In this document: positions 9,738 through 17,821 of the stretch, piece after piece
Layout: each line of letters begins with the position of its first letter
Position numbering within the stretch: the first letter of the stretch is position 1
Source: Floricoccus penangensis
GTDB taxonomy: Bacteria; Bacillota; Bacilli; Lactobacillales; Streptococcaceae
DNA: 64,000 nucleotides
Direction: 5' to 3'
Assembly: GCF_001832885.1 (NCBI RefSeq)
Contig: NZ_MKIQ01000003.1
Coordinates: 124,001-188,000, forward strand
Program-made: the position numbers and the translations under genes
The notes under the pieces: generated by a model
The model's input: only the letters and a program-made list of their open reading frames with translations
What the model was told of the DNA's origin: nothing
The model's database searches: none

Positions 9738-10242
9738 ATTTTAATTGGAACTCCAAATCTTTTATAGGTTTATGATCTCTTGTGAGATATTGTATATGAT
9801 AACCTTCATTATTTAACTCAAGCTTACAATACATTTTTTCATGATGATCCCCACGAGGTTGACTTATACTACCTGGATTTAAAAATAAAATTCCATCTTC
9901 AATCGTAGCAACTGGTCTGTGAATATGACCGAAGAAAGCAATATCGGCTTTCTTATCCTGCGCTAAAAGCTCAAGTTGTTTCAGACCAAAATTTACACCA
10001 TATAAATGCCCGTGTGTAACAACGATTTTTTTATTCTCAGCATTGATAGTGGCAACCTCTGGATAACCTGAGTCGAAATCACAGTTTCCTTCAACAACAG
10101 TAATTCCTTTCCAAACTGGATCACTACTTGGAAGTTCTGAATCACCACAATGAATTATTGCACTTGCAGTTCCCTTGTATTTATCCTTAATTTCTTCAAC
10201 AATTTCACGATCACCGTGAGAGTCACTCATAATAATAATCAT
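9727..10242 (-). CDS. YfcE/MJ0936-family metallophosphoesterase
   Basis: A small calcineurin-like phosphoesterase (about 171 residues). Metal ligands are visible in SDSHGD (N-terminus), [21 protein letters not shown] and FFGHIHRP, and [11 protein letters not shown] is typical of the YfcE branch. These enzymes act on phosphodiesters, but the natural substrate is unknown. The start is placed at the ATG at 10242, forming an ATGA overlap with the rdgB stop behind a GGGGAGAG ribosome-binding site. An upstream ATG would add six unlikely residues. The rdgB-phosphodiesterase-CBS order is the streptococcal one. Confidence 0.9.
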   Translation of the reverse strand: MIIIMSDSHGDREIVEEIKDKYKGTASAIIHCGDSELPSSDPVWKGITVVEGNCDFDSGYPEVATINAENKKIVVTHGHLYGVNFGLKQLELLAQDKKADIAFFGHIHRPVATIEDGILFLNPGSISQPRGDHHEKMYCKLELNNEGYHIQYLTRDHKPIKDLEFQLKYDR

Positions 10243-11249
10243 TTTGCCCACTCTCCCCATACTTGTAGAAGCTTTTCTAAAGCTTTTGCTCGATGCGAAA
10301 TTTTATTTTTTTCTTCTAAAGGCAACTGTGCAGCAGTTTTCCCTGTTTCCCCAACTTCAAATAATGGGTCATATCCGAAGCCGTTCTCTCCTTTAGGAAT
10401 AGTTGCAATATAGCCATCCCAATCAGCTTCAACTACTAAAGATTCTTTACCTGGAGCCGCAACTACTAAGGTTGTATGAAATTGTGCTGTTCTTCTTTCG
10501 GGAGTAATAGCAGTACTTGATAATTCATGTAATAGTTTTGCATTGTTAGCAGCATCGGTCGCCTTATCACCGGCAAACCTAGCACTCCAAACACCTGGTA
10601 AACCACCCAAAACATCAACCTTCAAGCCAGAATCATCAGCTAAAACCATTTTCCCAGTTAGTTCAGATATAGTTTCTGCTTTAAGTCTTGCATTTGCTTC
10701 AAAAGTTGAACCATTTTCTTCAACTTCAGGTAATTCAGGATAATCATTTAGATTTTCAACTGTATAACCTAATTTTGAAAACATTTGACGAAATTCTTTC
10801 GTTTTACCTTCATTATGTGTAGCAATGAGAATTGTCTTATCCTCACTAATTTGATATTTTTTATCTTTTTTTACAAAGTCAGGTTTTAGATTCAAAGTGT
10901 CAGAAAGTTTCTCACTGTCGAAGTCTCCATAAGTCTCCAAATGAATTAATTTACCATCTAGATATGCTGAAAAGACTCCATTTGAAAGCTGATACTGAAA
11001 ATCTTTTCCAGTAGCAGTACGAACCATTTCAAAGAAAAGATCAAATACTGCATCAGTTTTATCTTCTACAGAAAAAATTTCTATACCAAAACTCTCGCTA
11101 TCATTATCCTCAAAAAATTTTTTGAAAAAATTTTCAATTGGTAGAAACTTTTCTCTAAAATTTTCTTCAAAACTATGAATCAGAAGAAAACCATTAGCAT
11201 CTAACTTACCAAATACGTTATTTTCTACATCTTTAAAAATTTGACTCAT
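10239..11249 (-). CDS. rdgB: XTP/dITP diphosphatase with streptococcal-type N-terminal extension
   Basis: The C-terminal ~190 residues are a standard RdgB/HAM1 pyrophosphatase that removes deaminated purine nucleotides: [75 protein letters not shown]. About 145 residues precede this domain. They show no catalytic motif and are rich in acidic and aromatic residues. The same extension is common in Streptococcaceae RdgB, and its role is unknown to me. The start overlaps the racE stop by 4 bases and the end overlaps the phosphodiesterase gene. Confidence 0.92.
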   Translation of the reverse strand: MSQIFKDVENNVFGKLDANGFLLIHSFEENFREKFLPIENFFKKFFEDNDSESFGIEIFSVEDKTDAVFDLFFEMVRTATGKDFQYQLSNGVFSAYLDGKLIHLETYGDFDSEKLSDTLNLKPDFVKKDKKYQISEDKTILIATHNEGKTKEFRQMFSKLGYTVENLNDYPELPEVEENGSTFEANARLKAETISELTGKMVLADDSGLKVDVLGGLPGVWSARFAGDKATDAANNAKLLHELSSTAITPERRTAQFHTTLVVAAPGKESLVVEADWDGYIATIPKGENGFGYDPLFEVGETGKTAAQLPLEEKNKISHRAKALEKLLQVWGEWAK

Positions 11250-12037
11250 AAATCAACATGCTCCACTTCTACGTCTTGATTTAACCATGTGTCTGCAATT
11301 TCTTTAAAACTTTGGACATTGGCTGTTGTATAAAATTTATGATTTAATATTTCTTGCTCAATTCCATTGATTTGGAAATAATCAAGCAACATTGAAATAT
11401 CACTAACTGTTTCAGCACCACTATCAATCAGTTTAACGCCTGTCCCCATTACATTTTGAATTATTGGTCGTAATAAGGGGTAATGAGTACATCCAAGAAC
11501 TAAAGTATCAACTTTCCCTGTAAGTTCTTGCAAACTCTCGTAAATTACTTTTTTAGCAAGCGATGAATTTACTTCATTACTTTCAACCAAAGGTACAAAA
11601 CGTGGACAAGCCAAGCTATATACTTTGATTTTAGGTGACTTAAGGTTTATTACTTTCCTATAACTGTCACTCTCTATGGTCATCTTAGTTCCAATTACAC
11701 CAACTTTATCAGTTTTTGTAGATTTAATTGCTGCTCTTGAACCAGGTAAGATAACCCCTAAGATTGGTACATCAATTTCCTTTTTTATTTCCTCCAAAGC
11801 GACTGCTGTAGCAGTATTACAAGCTATCACAATCATTTTTACATCTTTGCTTAAAAGAAAATTTACTAATTGCCATGTATATTCTAATATTTGTCTAGCA
11901 GGTCTTGGACCATAGGGTGCCCTGGCTGAGTCACCAATGTATATAACTTCTTCATGAGGTAATTGACGCATCAATTCTCTAACTACTGTAAGTCCTCCAA
12001 CACCTGAATCTAGAACCCCAATTGGTCTTTTATCCAT
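11246..12037 (-). CDS. racE: Glutamate racemase
   Basis: A cofactor-independent racemase (263 residues) making D-glutamate for peptidoglycan. The two catalytic cysteines lie in [13 protein letters not shown] (about 74) and [11 protein letters not shown] (about 185), and the N-terminal DSGVGGLTV and [14 protein letters not shown] motifs are intact. It heads the racE-rdgB-phosphodiesterase-CBS-xerD-like-scpA-scpB-rluB-acpS-alr block. A CodY-box-like palindrome lies just upstream of its ribosome-binding site. The murI name is equally valid. Confidence 0.95.
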   Translation of the reverse strand: MDKRPIGVLDSGVGGLTVVRELMRQLPHEEVIYIGDSARAPYGPRPARQILEYTWQLVNFLLSKDVKMIVIACNTATAVALEEIKKEIDVPILGVILPGSRAAIKSTKTDKVGVIGTKMTIESDSYRKVINLKSPKIKVYSLACPRFVPLVESNEVNSSLAKKVIYESLQELTGKVDTLVLGCTHYPLLRPIIQNVMGTGVKLIDSGAETVSDISMLLDYFQINGIEQEILNHKFYTTANVQSFKEIADTWLNQDVEVEHVDL

Positions 12038-12048
12038 GATATCACCTA

Positions 12049-12063
12049 AATTTTCAGAAAATA
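12049..12063. promoter_or_regulatory. CodY-box-like site before racE
   Basis: The 15-mer AATTTTCAGAAAATA differs from the published CodY consensus AATTTTCWGAAAATT at one position. It lies 12 to 26 bases upstream of the racE start codon. CodY control of racE is not something I know of, so function is inference. Confidence 0.4.
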
Positions 12064-12092
12064 AAGGGGCAGAGCATCATGCTCAAGCCCTT
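12062..12092 (-). terminator. Terminator-like hairpin after yneF
   Basis: On the minus strand GGGC-TT-GAGCAT-G-ATGCTC-T-GCCC forms a strong hairpin followed by a weak T-rich tract (CTTTATTTTC). It would separate yneF from racE. Confidence 0.55.
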
Positions 12093-12094
12093 CA

Positions 12095-12331
12095 TTATTT
12101 CTTACTAACTTCTTGTTTTGCAGAATTTTTGATTTGACGAAATACTTGTTGAACTTGAGTTTCACTTGGTTTGCGTCCCATTGAGCTCATCATCATACGT
12201 ACTGCGTCTTCATTTAATGGTGGGTTATCAGCCATCATTTTCTTAACTTGAGAACGAGTTAAGAAAATACCACCTGCAAAACCTGCTGCTGCAGCTACTA
12301 AGATTAATAAAATAGCAATTCCGATGTTCAT
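12095..12331 (-). CDS. yneF: YneF family (UPF0154) small membrane protein
   Basis: A 78-residue protein with a single N-terminal membrane span (IGIAILLILVAAAAGFAGGIFL). The cytoplasmic part carries the family signature NPPLNEDAVRMMMSSMGRKPSETQVQQVFRQIK. Function is unknown. In streptococci it is found next to glutamate racemase, as here. An AAGGAG ribosome-binding site precedes the ATG. Single gene flanked by a hairpin downstream. Confidence 0.93.
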   Translation of the reverse strand: MNIGIAILLILVAAAAGFAGGIFLTRSQVKKMMADNPPLNEDAVRMMMSSMGRKPSETQVQQVFRQIKNSAKQEVSKK

Positions 12332-12450
12332 AATTATGTATATATCTCCTTATTGATTGTTCATTAGGTAATTATACCAAAAAAGTTATGTAAAGAAAAG
12401 TTGAAAGACAATATTACTACTTAAGTACTAGTAAATTCTTACCAATCTAC

Positions 12451-13704
12451 TTATTCAGAAAAATCAAATCCGTATAGGGTTGCAAAGTAATCTTCTGGAA
12501 CTTCTGCACGCCTTATCATACGTGGGCTTCCATCTTCTTGTAACAATATTTCCGCACTTCTTAGTTTAGCATTATATTGATAGCCCATTGAAAAACCATG
12601 AGCACCTGCATCATGAATTAAAAGAGTATCACCAATTTTAATTTCAGGCATCATTCTTTCAACAGCAAATTTATCATTATTTTCGCATAAAGAACCCACT
12701 ATATCTACTTTCTCAGTTGGTTCATCGTCATACTTACCATTTATGCTAATGTGATGATAAGCCCCATAAAAAGCTGGGCGCATCAAATTTACAGCACTGG
12801 CATCAACTCCAATGTATGTTCTATAAGTATTTTTTCGATGCAGTACTTTAGTAACTAATAAACCATGGGGTGCCAACATATATCTACCTAACTCAGTGTA
12901 TATTTTGACCGAAGTAAGACCATGGGCACTAAGAACCTTGTCATATGCTTGATGGACTCCCTCACCTATTTTAAAGATATCATTTTCTTTTTGATTTGGT
13001 TTGTAATTGACCCCAATGCCGCCTGAAAGATTAATAAAATCAAGGTCTACACCTGTCTCTTCCACCACTTCAACTGCAAGTTCAAATAACTCTTCAGCAA
13101 GTGCTGGATAATAATCGTTAGTTACTGTATTACTAGCTAGAAAAGAATGGATACCAAATTTCTCTACTCCCAGTTCCTTTAGTTCTTTAAAGGCTTGAAT
13201 AAGTTGTTCCTTTGTCATCCCAAATTTAGATTCTTGAGGACTATCCATAATATCAGTTCCAAGTGCAAAAACTCCGCCTGGATTGTAACGACAAGATATT
13301 GTCTTAGGAATTTCAACTGTATCCTTTAATAACTCAATGTGTTCATAAGCATCAAGATTGATGATTGCTCCAATTTTAGCTGCATATTCAAACTCACTTG
13401 CTGGTGTGTCATTTGATGAGAACATGATATCATGTCCTTTAAAACCTAATTTATGACTCATTAGTAATTCAACATAACTAGCACAGTCTACTCCACAGCC
13501 TTCTTCCTGTAAAATTTTAAGTATGGCAGGTGTTGGTGTTGCCTTAACTGCGAAATATTCTTTAAAACCTTCGTTCCATGAAAATGCTTTATATAAATCA
13601 CGCGCTTTTTGTCTAATCCCTGCTTCATCGTATAAATGAAAAGGAGTAGGAAATTGTTCTGTTATTTCATCCAGTTTATTTTTATCTACAAATGGTTCTT
13701 TCAT
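12451..13704 (-). CDS. lysA: Diaminopimelate decarboxylase-like PLP enzyme
   Basis: A fold-type III PLP decarboxylase of about 417 residues, expected to convert meso-diaminopimelate to L-lysine. The PLP lysine is in EYFAVKATPTP, the phosphate-binding glycines in NLSGGIGVNY, and the C-terminal barrel has DAGAHGFSMGYQYN. Several places differ from classical LysA: HSFLASN where HIGSQ is usual, ELGRY for EPGRY, and GSLCENNDKFA for GxxCESGD. It therefore belongs to a divergent LysA branch, and another amino-acid decarboxylase cannot be excluded. dapA and asd elsewhere in the window support a lysine role. The second ATG (13704) has the better spacing from GGAGG. Confidence 0.82.
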   Translation of the reverse strand: MKEPFVDKNKLDEITEQFPTPFHLYDEAGIRQKARDLYKAFSWNEGFKEYFAVKATPTPAILKILQEEGCGVDCASYVELLMSHKLGFKGHDIMFSSNDTPASEFEYAAKIGAIINLDAYEHIELLKDTVEIPKTISCRYNPGGVFALGTDIMDSPQESKFGMTKEQLIQAFKELKELGVEKFGIHSFLASNTVTNDYYPALAEELFELAVEVVEETGVDLDFINLSGGIGVNYKPNQKENDIFKIGEGVHQAYDKVLSAHGLTSVKIYTELGRYMLAPHGLLVTKVLHRKNTYRTYIGVDASAVNLMRPAFYGAYHHISINGKYDDEPTEKVDIVGSLCENNDKFAVERMMPEIKIGDTLLIHDAGAHGFSMGYQYNAKLRSAEILLQEDGSPRMIRRAEVPEDYFATLYGFDFSE

Positions 13705-13869
13705 CATAGTCCTCCATATTTTTATAATATTCTAACATATTCTGACAAAATAAAAAACCGAAGAAAGAACAATATATATAATATTTTTTAATTTAAAAGT
13801 GATATAATTGTTCTATTATTTTGTTTTCTTTTTTTGAGAAAATTATTTTTTATTTATGAAAGGAATGTT

Positions 13870-15312
13870 TTGAAAAGTAAATTTATAAAATTTTTCTGTC
13901 TTAGTATATTAATGTCAGTAAATTTTTTATCCCCCAAAAACACATCAGTATTCGCTGAAGAAACGGACTTAGGACCTACAGGAGATTTCTACCAAATAAC
14001 CAAAGAATATGGTTATACTGTTGATAGAAAATACAAACCTAAATCATCTATTATGATTGATGCTCAAAATGGTCAAGTCTTATGGCAAGATAACCCTGAT
14101 GAGATCCGAGACCAAGGTAGTATGGCAAAAGCTATGACTATGTTTATTGTCTATGAAGCGATGTCAGAAGGTAAATTTAACATGGATACGCTTGTAACGG
14201 CTTCTCCTACTGATCAACAAATTAGCCAGATCTTCGAGGTAAGTAACACTCCGTTAGTTGCAGGTGTTCAATATCCGGTTAGTGAACTTATAAAAATGTC
14301 CTTTATTCCATCTTCAAGTGCCTCAACAATTATGTTAGCTAATTTGGTATCTAATAATGATGCTGGAAAATTTATTGATATAATGAATGAGAAGGCTAAA
14401 GAGATTGGTATGACTAACACTCATTTTAATAATTGTTCTGGAGCACAAGCAATTGCTTTCAAAGGCTTATATACACCTCAAGGTTATGATGCCCAAGCAG
14501 GTAATCAAACAACGGCTCGTGATTATTCTATTTTAGGCTATAATATTGTCAACAAACATCCTGAAATATTAGAGATTACTAAAAATGCTAGTCTAACTAT
14601 TATGAAGGGTACACCTTATGAGGAGAAAGTACAAAACTATAACTATTCTCTACCAGGAAATATTGCTCCTAATGGTAAATCATATGCCTATGAAGGTGTT
14701 GATGGTATAAAAACAGGGTCAAGTCCAATTGCTGATTATAACTATATGGCAACTTGCAAAAAAAATGATATGCGTGTCATTGAGGTAATAATGGGTGTTG
14801 GAAACTGGGATGATGAGGATAGTGAATTCAATCGTCATCTATACGGTAATGCACTACTTGATTACGCTTATAGTAATTTTTCTAAGGAAGTAATATTACC
14901 TGCTGGAAAACATACTATCGATTCGAAAAAAGTTAAGACTGATGGTGATTTAGTTGCTGTCAAACCAAAAGACAGAGATGGAACATTTACAATTTCTGAT
15001 AAGGATGTCGTTTACAATTCTCCTCTCCCTTTTGTAAGTAAAACTATTCCACAAATTGAAGTTGCATATGAAAAGACTAGTTTATCGTATAGCTCAAACA
15101 AAGCAAATAATGATAAAAAAACTCCGACTAATAATAGTTTCCGAAGTTTCATTAAAAAAATATTATTAATTTTTGTACTTTTATTATTCTGCTTGTTAAC
15201 ACCTAATCGAATTAGAAATCGTAAAAAAAATAAATTTATTATTTCACTTAAATTATTAAGTCTTTTAGTTGTTACTTGCCTAACTTTATCAATTGTACTG
15301 AATATTATTTAG
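13870..15312 (+). CDS. dacA: D-alanyl-D-alanine carboxypeptidase (DacA/PBP4-like), secreted and membrane-anchored
   Basis: A peptidase S11 family protein that trims pentapeptide stems. The signal peptide lies at the N-terminus (FIKFFCLSILMSVNFL, ending near VFAEE), the SxxK motif is SMAK and the KTG motif is GIKTGSS. The expected SxN motif reads IPSSSAST, so the Asn is absent or shifted. Two hydrophobic C-terminal segments (ILLIFVLLLFCLLTP and LLSLLVVTCLTLSIVL) flank a basic stretch, giving an unusual double membrane anchor. The start is set at TTG 13870, five to six bases after AAAGGA; the earlier in-frame TTG at 13834 has no ribosome-binding site. A TGA-TATAAT extended -10 at 13800-13808 could be its promoter. 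Confidence 0.88.
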   Translation: MKSKFIKFFCLSILMSVNFLSPKNTSVFAEETDLGPTGDFYQITKEYGYTVDRKYKPKSSIMIDAQNGQVLWQDNPDEIRDQGSMAKAMTMFIVYEAMSEGKFNMDTLVTASPTDQQISQIFEVSNTPLVAGVQYPVSELIKMSFIPSSSASTIMLANLVSNNDAGKFIDIMNEKAKEIGMTNTHFNNCSGAQAIAFKGLYTPQGYDAQAGNQTTARDYSILGYNIVNKHPEILEITKNASLTIMKGTPYEEKVQNYNYSLPGNIAPNGKSYAYEGVDGIKTGSSPIADYNYMATCKKNDMRVIEVIMGVGNWDDEDSEFNRHLYGNALLDYAYSNFSKEVILPAGKHTIDSKKVKTDGDLVAVKPKDRDGTFTISDKDVVYNSPLPFVSKTIPQIEVAYEKTSLSYSSNKANNDKKTPTNNSFRSFIKKILLIFVLLLFCLLTPNRIRNRKKNKFIISLKLLSLLVVTCLTLSIVLNII

Positions 15313-15320
15313 TATCAAAG

Positions 15321-15346
15321 CCTGCCATATTTGGCAGGTTTTTTTT
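15321..15346 (+). terminator. Terminator after dacA
   Basis: A perfect 7-bp stem CCTGCCA-TATT-TGGCAGG followed by eight T, 8 bases after the dacA stop. Confidence 0.9.
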
Positions 15347-15350
15347 GCTC

Positions 15351-15375
15351 AAAAAAAGCACTTAGTTGTCAGTGC
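15351..15375 (-). terminator. Terminator after the signal-peptidase-like gene
   Basis: On the minus strand GCACT-GACAACTA-AGTGC is followed by seven T. It is back to back with the dacA terminator. Confidence 0.7.
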
Positions 15376-15394
15376 CTAATATCAGTGCCTAATA
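15369..15394. repeat. 13-bp tandem duplication
   Basis: The 13-mer TCAGTGCCTAATA occurs twice head to tail between the convergent dacA and signal-peptidase-like genes. The first copy supplies one arm of the minus-strand terminator. It looks like a simple slippage duplication. Confidence 0.85.
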
Positions 15395-15401
15395 TATGTA
15401 C

Positions 15402-16031
15402 TTATTTTTCAGTTATGGATGACTCTGTTGTTTCTGTGCCACCAGTATCAACCTTAAAACCATTTTCAAATTTCGCTTCATCATTTTGAACAAAACCAAA
15501 ATCCTTTAATGGAAATACCTTGAATGTAATTCTTCCATAAATATCTGATTTATCAATTAATCCAAATTTACGACTATCGTCAAATACCTTACGATTATCA
15601 TTTAAAATAATATATTTATCTTTTGGTAATTTTTGAATATTTTTTCCAGTCAAACTAGAAACAGAGAAGTCCGCATTATATTCTTCATCAGGGTTTTCTT
15701 TTAGAAAAGCAGTTTCATTCTTTTTAATGTATGGTTCTTTTATTATCTTTCCATCAATATAAAGAATATCGTCAAACATTGTAACTTCTTGACCTGGAAT
15801 TCCAATAACTCGACCAATATATTTTTTATCACCATTTCTATAAGCTACTAAATCTAAATTTTCAAGCTTACTCTTCTTAAGAGCAAGTACTTGTTCAGAT
15901 TTTGTTAATGCTGGTGCCATATTATTGTTATGAATTCTTATTGGTTCAAACACATAAATTCTTAACAGAATTAAAGCACCAATTAATAATGCCGTGATAA
16001 TCAGTCTAGTATATAAATCTCTTTTTACCAT
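15402..16031 (-). CDS. Signal peptidase I homologue lacking both catalytic residues
   Basis: The 209-residue protein has the S26 signal-peptidase fold: one N-terminal membrane segment (about 8-28), then box B to E motifs. The nucleophile serine of the SMxPTL motif is Asn37 (NNNMAPAL). The general-base lysine of the YxKRxIGLPG motif is Gly73 (YIGRVIGIPG). Box E is kept in outline (NDNRKVFDDSRKFG). It should therefore not cleave signal peptides by the normal Ser/Lys mechanism. Precedent: pilus-island SipA proteins of group A streptococci also lack catalytic residues and assist pilus polymerisation. No pilin or sortase gene lies nearby, so the role here is unknown. The C-terminal tail is Thr/Glu/Ser-rich. 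Confidence 0.85.
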   Translation of the reverse strand: MVKRDLYTRLIITALLIGALILLRIYVFEPIRIHNNNMAPALTKSEQVLALKKSKLENLDLVAYRNGDKKYIGRVIGIPGQEVTMFDDILYIDGKIIKEPYIKKNETAFLKENPDEEYNADFSVSSLTGKNIQKLPKDKYIILNDNRKVFDDSRKFGLIDKSDIYGRITFKVFPLKDFGFVQNDEAKFENGFKVDTGGTETTESSITEK

Positions 16032-16097
16032 TTTCTACTCCTAGAACTTTTAGCTATAATAAAAGGTGGTCCATCCCACCCTACTTGATTAATATTA

Positions 16098-16169
16098 CTG
16101 GGGTAGCTGGATTCGAACCAACGCATGAGGGAGTCAAAGTCCCTTGCCTTACCGCTTGGCTATACCCCA
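16098..16169 (-). tRNA. tRNA-Gln (anticodon TTG)
   Basis: A 72-nt cloverleaf. The acceptor arms TGGGGTA / TACCCCA pair, the anticodon loop reads CTTTGAC with anticodon TTG, and the T arm contains GGTTCGAATCC. The 3' CCA is not encoded. It is followed 27 bases upstream on the same strand by tRNA-Tyr, so the two are probably co-transcribed. Confidence 0.95.
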
Positions 16170-16196
16170 AAAATTGACTCACTAGAAAACTAGTAA

Positions 16197-16277
16197 TGGA
16201 AGGGGAGGGATTCGAACCCCCGAACCCGAAGGAGCGGATTTACAGTCCGCCGCGTTTAGCCTCTTCGCTACCCTTCC
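16197..16277 (-). tRNA. tRNA-Tyr (anticodon GTA)
   Basis: A class II tRNA of 81 nt. The acceptor arms GGAAGGG / CCCTTCC pair, the anticodon GTA sits in GGACTGTAAATCC, and a long variable arm (CTCCTTCGGGTTCG region) precedes the T arm GGGGTTCGAATCCC. CCA is not encoded. Confidence 0.95.
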
Positions 16278-16355
16278 ATGGTTAAAATATATTTCAAAAT
16301 CAACAGATATTATTCTATCAAATGTCTGCTGATTTTTCAATACTAAAATTAAAAA

Positions 16356-16559
16356 TTATAGAGATAAATTATAATTTTTAATTGCTTCCTCTAGTGCAAC
16401 TGAATAATTTTTATATTGTGCCTTATCTTTACCACTTTCTCTTAGTAAGAATTTACCATCGTTTTCGATAATTTCAGCAACAATTTTTTTGCCAATTACT
16501 AGGTTTACACCTGCATCTGTATCCACTACTTGGATTTCAATATCTTTCTTTTTACTCAT
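16356..16559 (-). CDS. DUF2969 family small protein
   Basis: A 67-residue soluble protein opening with a basic stretch (MSKKKDIEIQVVDTDAG), followed by a beta-rich core (LVIGKKIVAEIIENDGKFLL) and a helical end (SVALEEAIKNYNLSL). It matches DUF2969, a family found in lactic acid bacteria with no assigned function. It stands alone between tRNA-Tyr and ilvE. The ATG is preceded by a weak purine-rich region. Confidence 0.8.
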   Translation of the reverse strand: MSKKKDIEIQVVDTDAGVNLVIGKKIVAEIIENDGKFLLRESGKDKAQYKNYSVALEEAIKNYNLSL

Positions 16560-16655
16560 AAGTATATTCTACAAAAAAACTAGACAGTTTTCAAGGCGAA
16601 TGAGTTGAAGCGAAAAGTTTTTTCTATGGGAAATTTATTAATTTACTATTATGTT

Positions 16656-16682
16656 TACAAAAAAAGGACTTACACAAGTCCT
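16656..16682 (-). terminator. Terminator after ilvE
   Basis: The minus strand reads AGGACTT-GTGT-AAGTCCT followed by seven T, a perfect 7-bp stem 14 bases after the ilvE stop. Confidence 0.9.
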
Positions 16683-16695
16683 AATAATATAAATT

Positions 16696-17715
16696 TTATA
16701 CTTTGAAAATCCAACCTTCTGGGGCTTCAACATCACCAAATTGAATTCCCACTAGTTCATCATATAGTTTTTTTACAACTGGACCGACCTCAGTTTCACT
16801 ATAAAAAACATGAAAATCATCTTTATTTTGAATTCCACCGATTGGTGAAATTACTGCTGCTGTACCACATGCACCTGCTTCGATAAAATGGTCTAAGTTG
16901 TCTATTTCAACTTCTCCTTCAATTGCTTTCATGCCTAAACGGTTTTCAGCTAAGTAAAGAAGCGAGTATTTTGTGATACTCGGTAAAATTGATGGACTAA
17001 GGGGTGTAATAAATTCGTTATCTACTGTGATACCAAAGAAATTCGCACTTCCTACTTCTTCTATTTTTGTATGTGTTGCTGGATCAAGATAGATTACGTC
17101 ACTAAATCCACGATCTTTTGCAGTATCACCTGGAACTAGACTAGCTGCATAGTTACCACCAACTTTTGCTGCACCAGTACCATAAGGAGCTGCTCTGTCA
17201 TAGTCATATGAAACAATGAAGTTCGTTGGTGCAAGTCCACCCTTGAAGTAATTTCCAACCGGCATAGCAAAAACTGTAAAGATATACTCAGGAGCAGCAT
17301 GTACACCTATTGTATTACCAACCCCAATTAATAATGGACGAATATAGAGTGTTCCGCCTGTTCCGTATGGAGGTACGAAATCTTCGTTTGCTTTAACTAC
17401 TTGTTTAACAGCATCAATAAATTTATCTGTTGGTACTTCAGGCATCATCAATCTTCTTGCGGTTCTTTGGAGTCTTTCAGCATTCTTATCAGGACGAAAT
17501 AGATTAATCGACCCATCTTTTGTCCTGTATGCTTTTAAACCCTCAAATCCTTGTTGTCCATAATGTAGAGCTGTGCTAGCTTCTTCAAGATGTAAGGTTG
17601 AGTCTTCTGTTAAGGCGCCTTCATCCCATGATCCGTCTTTAAAACGTGAGATGTATCTAAATGGTAGTTTCCTATATTCAAATCCTAGATTTTCCCAATC
17701 AAGTTCCACTGTCAT
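16696..17715 (-). CDS. ilvE: Branched-chain amino acid aminotransferase
   Basis: A 339-residue fold-type IV PLP aminotransferase that interconverts Leu/Ile/Val and their 2-oxo acids with glutamate. Visible motifs are HYGQQGFEGLKAYR, RPDKNAERLQRTARR, the PLP-lysine region AAKVGGNYAASL, EVGSANFF and EAGACGTAAVISP. Length is normal. A CodY-box-like sequence lies about 85 bases upstream, and ilvE is a known CodY target in lactococci and streptococci. Single-gene unit ending in a clear terminator. Confidence 0.96.
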   Translation of the reverse strand: MTVELDWENLGFEYRKLPFRYISRFKDGSWDEGALTEDSTLHLEEASTALHYGQQGFEGLKAYRTKDGSINLFRPDKNAERLQRTARRLMMPEVPTDKFIDAVKQVVKANEDFVPPYGTGGTLYIRPLLIGVGNTIGVHAAPEYIFTVFAMPVGNYFKGGLAPTNFIVSYDYDRAAPYGTGAAKVGGNYAASLVPGDTAKDRGFSDVIYLDPATHTKIEEVGSANFFGITVDNEFITPLSPSILPSITKYSLLYLAENRLGMKAIEGEVEIDNLDHFIEAGACGTAAVISPIGGIQNKDDFHVFYSETEVGPVVKKLYDELVGIQFGDVEAPEGWIFKV

Positions 17716-17796
17716 TTCATATCCTCCTAGATTTCTGATATAATAATATTTAATAATTTTAGACTTTTTTTTCTATAAATTCAAGAGATTTTTAGA

Positions 17797-17811
17797 AAAA
17801 TTCAGAAAATT
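17797..17811. promoter_or_regulatory. CodY-box-like site between ilvE and the MscS gene
   Basis: AAAATTCAGAAAATT has two mismatches to the CodY consensus AATTTTCWGAAAATT. It sits in the divergent intergenic region, 82-96 bases upstream of ilvE and just before the mscS ribosome-binding site. Regulation of ilvE fits known CodY biology, but binding is inferred. Confidence 0.45.
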
Positions 17812-17821
17812 CGAGGTATTT

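Noticed and set aside
15351-15400. CRISPR-like repeat
   Set aside because: Only two adjacent 13-bp copies with no spacers; a simple duplication. No CRISPR array found in the window.
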